Source: Trachythela sp. YZ-2020
Lineage: Eukaryota > Cnidaria > Anthozoa > Malacalcyonacea > Clavulariidae
Direction of reading: 5' to 3'
Assembly: GCA_016169945.1 (NCBI GenBank)
Contig: JADLSH010000220.1
Location: 4,575,001-4,639,000, forward strand
Length of the DNA: 64,000 bases
Below are positions 59,331 to 64,000 of this stretch, piece after piece. Position numbers and translations under genes: made by a program. The first letter of the stretch is position 1; each line of letters begins with the position of its first letter. Below the pieces are notes generated by a model. The model did not search any database. It saw nothing but the letters and a program-made list of their open reading frames with translations, and had not been told where the DNA came from.

Positions 59331-61808
59331 TTTACTAAGTTACAGTTTTGTTACTAAGTTACTATTTTGTTAATGGTACTGTAATTATTTCATTAGCTTG
59401 AGCCATGTCTACGGAAAATGCATGAATATTGTATAATTATAGGAAGACCAACGGATAACCTTATATTCAATATGATACGGTATATAATAGGTTTCCCAAA
59501 ATTTAAATATAGGATAAAAACTGAAATACAAACATATATCACAACAATTTTCTACTGTTTACAAGTGGTTTATTAAATTGTTGTTTATATACTGTAGTTA
59601 TCTTACAACGAATAATTGGTAGCGACGATCACTAATCCAGCAACGAATAATTTAGTAGCGATATATTCCCCTTAGTTATGTCGGTTAGTAATAAAAGTAC
59701 TGTACTGTATTTAAATAAACTAATCTTTATTCCAAAACGGCTTACTATAGTTAGAACTTTCATTTAATTTCAAAAACACGAAGCCTTTCGTCCATGGAAA
59801 TCCCACGCGCTGATGGGAAATTAATGATCTTCATTAAAATTAATCAAAAATCAACTTAGTAATTCAATGCGAATGAAATATTCATTGTCATTATCCCGTC
59901 AAAAACTGGCGACTGGCAGCCGAAAACTTTAGCTTCACTAAATATTTAGAATGAGGTAATGTGAGAACACATAAAAACTTATCATGAATAATCCTGGCTA
60001 TATATGCTTATAACATTTTAAAGCCAAATATATGTTCCATTTGTTATTGATTAAAATTTCCCCCTATTGATTTGGCTGGTATACTTTGAGTTTTCGCTTT
60101 GTTTAAAATCTAGAGACGGAACGAAAATATTATACAACTTAGTTCCATTGTATTAATGACAAATTAAAGACTTGCACGGTATTAGGTTTTGAATTTTGAG
60201 TTTTCAATTCAAGGCTATATACCGGGTTTTGATTAATGACCTGGAATTTTTGATATCAGGTTTTGAGTCAAACGCTAAAACCGAATCAGAATGAGGTAGG
60301 TATAGACCTATGCAGGGAGTCCCAAAAAATGCCCCCGCTCTACAGTATTTTTTGTATTACTATGGTTGCCTTAATAAAAGTTTCATATCTTGATACTGGA
60401 TGAAATAAAAATAATCATTTTATCGACATTTTGACGTTCTGAAACGTTAGATTTAATCTCGTTTACTATTCACTTCCTACGTTTAGCGGATTCATATTCA
60501 GTCAGTTTGGTAATACAAGACTGAGCAAGTTAATTTAAGCAGACTGTAAAATCCTCAAAAAAATGGTTTAATATTCAGAAACAAGGATGATCTAGCTCCT
60601 GCAACGTTCTGAAAGGCTGGAAAAATATTCACACTTGTTCATGAAGTACTTCCTACATTAAGCAATAAATGCTCAATTAACAGGTTTCGGAGCACAATAG
60701 AAGCATGAATACATGCATTTAGGACAATATATTTGAAGGTACAATATATAAATGCCTTGTGGGCGTACCGGGTGCTTACATTTTCAATGACACTTTCGAT
60801 TGTGTGAGTAGGTGTTGTCAAGGTCAATTAATATATCTCTCTATACAGAAGTCTAACCGACAATTATACTGGCTACTGGATTTTTTGAAAATACTTGAGG
60901 ACTGTGGTACTAATTTCACTTGAAAAGCGCGAATAGTGCATGATATTTTGATGAACCTTCTGGCCTTTACTAACGGAAATTGCGATCATTATCATAAAAC
61001 AAACATTTATATTTTATGCCTTCCCCCTGAACATACGAGTACTATAAAGACAATACTTTTCGCGCGTTAGCGCTTGAGTGCATGTGGCATTCCTGCGCTC
61101 TGTTTACTGGGCGAAACGACCAATGAATATAGATCAAAGAATTCAACACGTTCTCGCCAGTACATATACGAAAGCTAACTAAAGCTATTAATTAACAATA
61201 TTTATGGATGCAGACAAGAGGAGGATGCATGGGTTATTTAACAAGTATTTACCGAAGTCGAGGTGAATATTCACCGATAATCACCGAGACTGAGGCAAAT
61301 AATTGTTTTAGTATAATTTCAGTAGTAAAATATGCATAAAGTTAAATACAACAACATGCGCTTCGGTTATGAATATAATTTACGTAATGTCTACTAAAAT
61401 ACTCGGGAAGTTCGTTAAAACAACACAGTCTATGGCTGAAATGGCGCTGAAAATGCTTAGAATTCACAAGAAAGATCATGCAGGATATGAATCAAAAAAT
61501 TGAAAACGTTTAAGAAAAGTTAATTGTTGTCATGTTCATCTTCGCTATTCTGCTGCCCATAGAAAAAGCACTGAACATTTATTTAAAACACCAAATCATT
61601 TCTTAAAGTTCATTCGAGGTCAAAATTAGACTATTTAGAGCAAAATCCAGTATAAACAGTTATTAATTCACATTTAAATAGTCAAAACAAGTAACATATG
61701 CGACGTCATATCTCAAATATTTGCAAATTCGAACTTTCTGTTATATTGCGACGCGTTGGCGTCAATAATTTCGCAACAATAACTTAGGCGTGAATAGATA
61801 CACCGATA

Positions 61809-62015
61809 CGTCACAGTAGATTTGATTTTACACCGGTGAATGCACCGGTCCCGAGTCCTTTTCCGCGTGAAATCTACTGTGACATCATCAAAACCATTGT
61901 TTTAGAGCCCTATGTCACAGAAGATTTGACCGCCGATCGGTGCATTTCGTACAGATTGCAGGCGCTTGCACGGGTCCACCGGACTCCACTGGTGCATTTG
62001 GCTTCTACTGTGACG
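61809..62015. mobile_element. 207-bp MITE with TA flanks
   Basis: Ends CGTCACAGTAGA and TCTACTGTGACG, flanked by TA on both sides. Arms are imperfect beyond 12 bases but share CACCGG blocks. A TA duplication is the Tc1/mariner habit (inference). Between 59340 and 61800 no gene is supported. Confidence 0.7.
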
Positions 62016-63497
62016 TAGCAATAGTAAGGCGGTTAAGAGCGAAATTTAGCTGGAATTGTTCATTTTGTGAAATCATCATGGGATGAATATTGCCCGGCTA
62101 TACATGCAGTAATGTAAGTTAAATACATTTATGAACCTATCAATGGTAAGCCTTAGGCACTCAGGGTACCAGCAACCTCAGGGAATTCAACTGTTGAAGA
62201 TGCAACACAACACTAGGGGCTACTTTTTATATAGGCTGCCAGCCTATATTAACCCATTTAATTAATAGACGACCGGCCAAGCTTGAAAAAAGTGTCTAGA
62301 AAACACTGTCGATGGCATTTTTTGTTACAAGCATGAAAATACGCAAAATGTCTCAGGATAGTGTTTACTTTGAGGGTGAGAGTGGTTGCCAACCGTATTT
62401 TTTTATCTATGTGCTAAAATTTGAAGGTTTTTTCTAAAACATTTCGAAGGATGGGATTTTTTTCGAATGCTGTGTTTTATATCAGTGTTTTATTTTAATT
62501 GGCTGACTATCTAATTAACATTTGTAAAATTTGGATAATCTTCTTTCGTATAATTCAAAATGATATGCTAATAAGAAACATGGCGCAAATACATCAAAAC
62601 ACGACCTTTCAAAAAGAAGCCACAACAATATGTTTTTGTTGTGTTACAGACAGGCAACAATCACATATGTTTAGATTACATACGAATCGGTACTACACGC
62701 CCGGTTGCCACCCGTGTAACACAATATACTTCTGTTGAGCCAGTCGAGTTTTGGAATGTAAATGGTTGAAAAACAGCATGTTGGCGCAAACACGTAGTTT
62801 CACTATAACACATAGACCTTCAAAATCGGTAAATATTCGAAATAAAACGCAATAATTTACGAATTTAAGCCTTTGGGTAACCACTCGTTCTAATAAATCC
62901 ATCTTTATAATGAAACTTGCCTCCACACAGGTATTTTAACAAGTGCCAGTAATACCATGTTTCTCATTAGCATGTCACTTTGAGTTATGACAATTAAGAA
63001 AAGGAGAAATTTGCACATGCTAATTAGGCAGTGAACCAATTACAATAAATCCATGATATCGAAAACTGCTTTTAAATGGAATCCCATCTATCGAAATGTC
63101 GTTATAAAAACCTTCCAATTTCGCTACATAAATAGAATAATTACGGAGGGCAACCACTTTCACCGTCAAAGTGAACACACTCCGATGACATTTAGTGTGG
63201 TTTCCTGCTTGTAACAAAAAATGCCATCGACAGTCACTTTTTTCGAGGCTGGCTGGCCGTCTATAAGGTCCCTATTATATTTCATCAGAACCGAGCTGGC
63301 GCACCTAGTCAAGATCATTTTTTGCATTCCCTTCAACAACCAGAATGGGTATTTCTTGTATAGATCATTCACAAATGCATTTGACTGGGCTATTTCACCA
63401 ACCCGGACAGAGTGTTAATGCTCTGTTTACATGTCGAGTAGAATGCTCAAAACTATATTTAGCACACAGTGGAAAGAGTGGGATTTCAATTCTGTTT

Positions 63498-63760
63498 GGT
63501 GAAATCCTTTCAAGGATTCTTAAGGATTTTGTAAGCATCTTTGCAAGGACCCTCGCAGGAAACCTATCCAGGATCCTTAATGATAAAATGTTAGAATATA
63601 GTACAATCCTATTGGATCCTTTCCAAACCCTTCAGGATTCTTGATAGATCCTTAGGAATATTCTATAAAATGCCAAGGATTCTCAAGATCTTTTGGGATC
63701 CTTCAAGGACCTCTAAATTTCTTGCAGAATCCTTGAGGATGCTTAGAGGAATTATATGTT
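63498..63760. repeat. Degenerate GGATCCTT / AGGATTCTT repeat region
   Basis: AAGGATCC, GGATTCTT and close variants occur more than a dozen times in mixed spacing and both orientations. The interval 62020-63490 has no supported feature. Confidence 0.65.
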
Positions 63761-63973
63761 CCTTATGTTATATGTTTGAAAGGGTATTGAATGTAGCTGT
63801 AATAATGCACAGTACAGTAGTTGAACATTAAATGAATCCAACAACAAGTTCTTCAATGTCAACTTTTCTAGTTGGAAAAATCATAAATTGTAACCAAAAC
63901 CTAGTTAGAATCTTATATGAATATATCGAATATTGACTCAGGATGGTCAATATTGAAAGACTCTGTGAATCGC

Positions 63974-64000
63974 CAGCCTCGTACCCAGGCGCTTTTAAGG
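63974..64000. mobile_element. Start of a CAGCCTCGTACCCAGG MITE, cut by window end
   Basis: CAGCCTCGTACCCAGGCGCT matches the end of the 79-bp element at 37609. Confidence 0.55.

Noticed and set aside
1..64000. CRISPR arrays, bacterial operons, rRNA or free-standing tRNA genes
   Set aside because: None seen; tRNA-like boxes occur only within the three SINE copies, and genes are intron-split.

Overview
The window is nuclear DNA from an animal: AT-rich, mostly non-coding, with intron-split genes and many short inverted-repeat elements. The gene content (an ADAM metalloprotease-disintegrin, a DD3-3-type secreted protein, an NB-ARC relic), the tRNA-derived SINE and the MITE-rich introns suggest an invertebrate, most likely a cnidarian or another early-branching animal. 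That placement is inference; no marker fixes the species.

Layout. (1) 3196-20248, minus strand: an ADAM gene whose exons I traced through signal peptide, prodomain, zinc-metalloprotease, disintegrin and cysteine-rich domains. Nearly all splice phases agree. The zinc histidines are kept but the catalytic glutamate reads methionine. Its introns hold a 2.7 kb foldback element with an 8-bp target duplication (8119-10848), several MITEs and a SINE with a MITE nested inside it. (2) 21772-22448, minus: a decayed NB-ARC (STAND ATPase) fragment. (3) 24776-33505: an 8.7 kb DNA transposon with about 220-bp terminal inverted repeats. It carries two convergent, intron-containing genes: a DDE integrase-like transposase (plus) and a HECT-type E3 ubiquitin-ligase-like gene with a zinc-finger-like motif and a CUE-like helix (minus). 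Both are broken by single-base frameshifts, and a 566-bp palindromic MITE sits inside the right terminus. This is the most interesting object here. (4) 35081-41356, plus: a tentative two-exon gene for a small secreted cysteine-rich protein, with a 1-kb hAT-like element in its proposed intron. (5) 37886-40445: a large inverted repeat whose arms consist of about 165-bp subrepeats, enclosing a reverse-transcriptase tail and pierced by a SINE. (6) 42320-44400, minus: a decayed non-LTR retrotransposon. (7) 46681-56658 (5' leader perhaps to about 57995), minus: a near-complete DD3-3-like gene in ten coding exons, with a partly duplicated, dead exon copy in one intron and two large microsatellites in others. 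(8) 58435-64000: a second RT relic, a small TA-flanked MITE and degenerate GGATCCTT-rich repeats; no gene recognised.

Apart from the two single-copy genes (ADAM and DD3-3), almost everything legible is mobile DNA. Most elements are non-autonomous hAT-like (8-bp duplications) or MULE-like (9-bp duplications) foldbacks.
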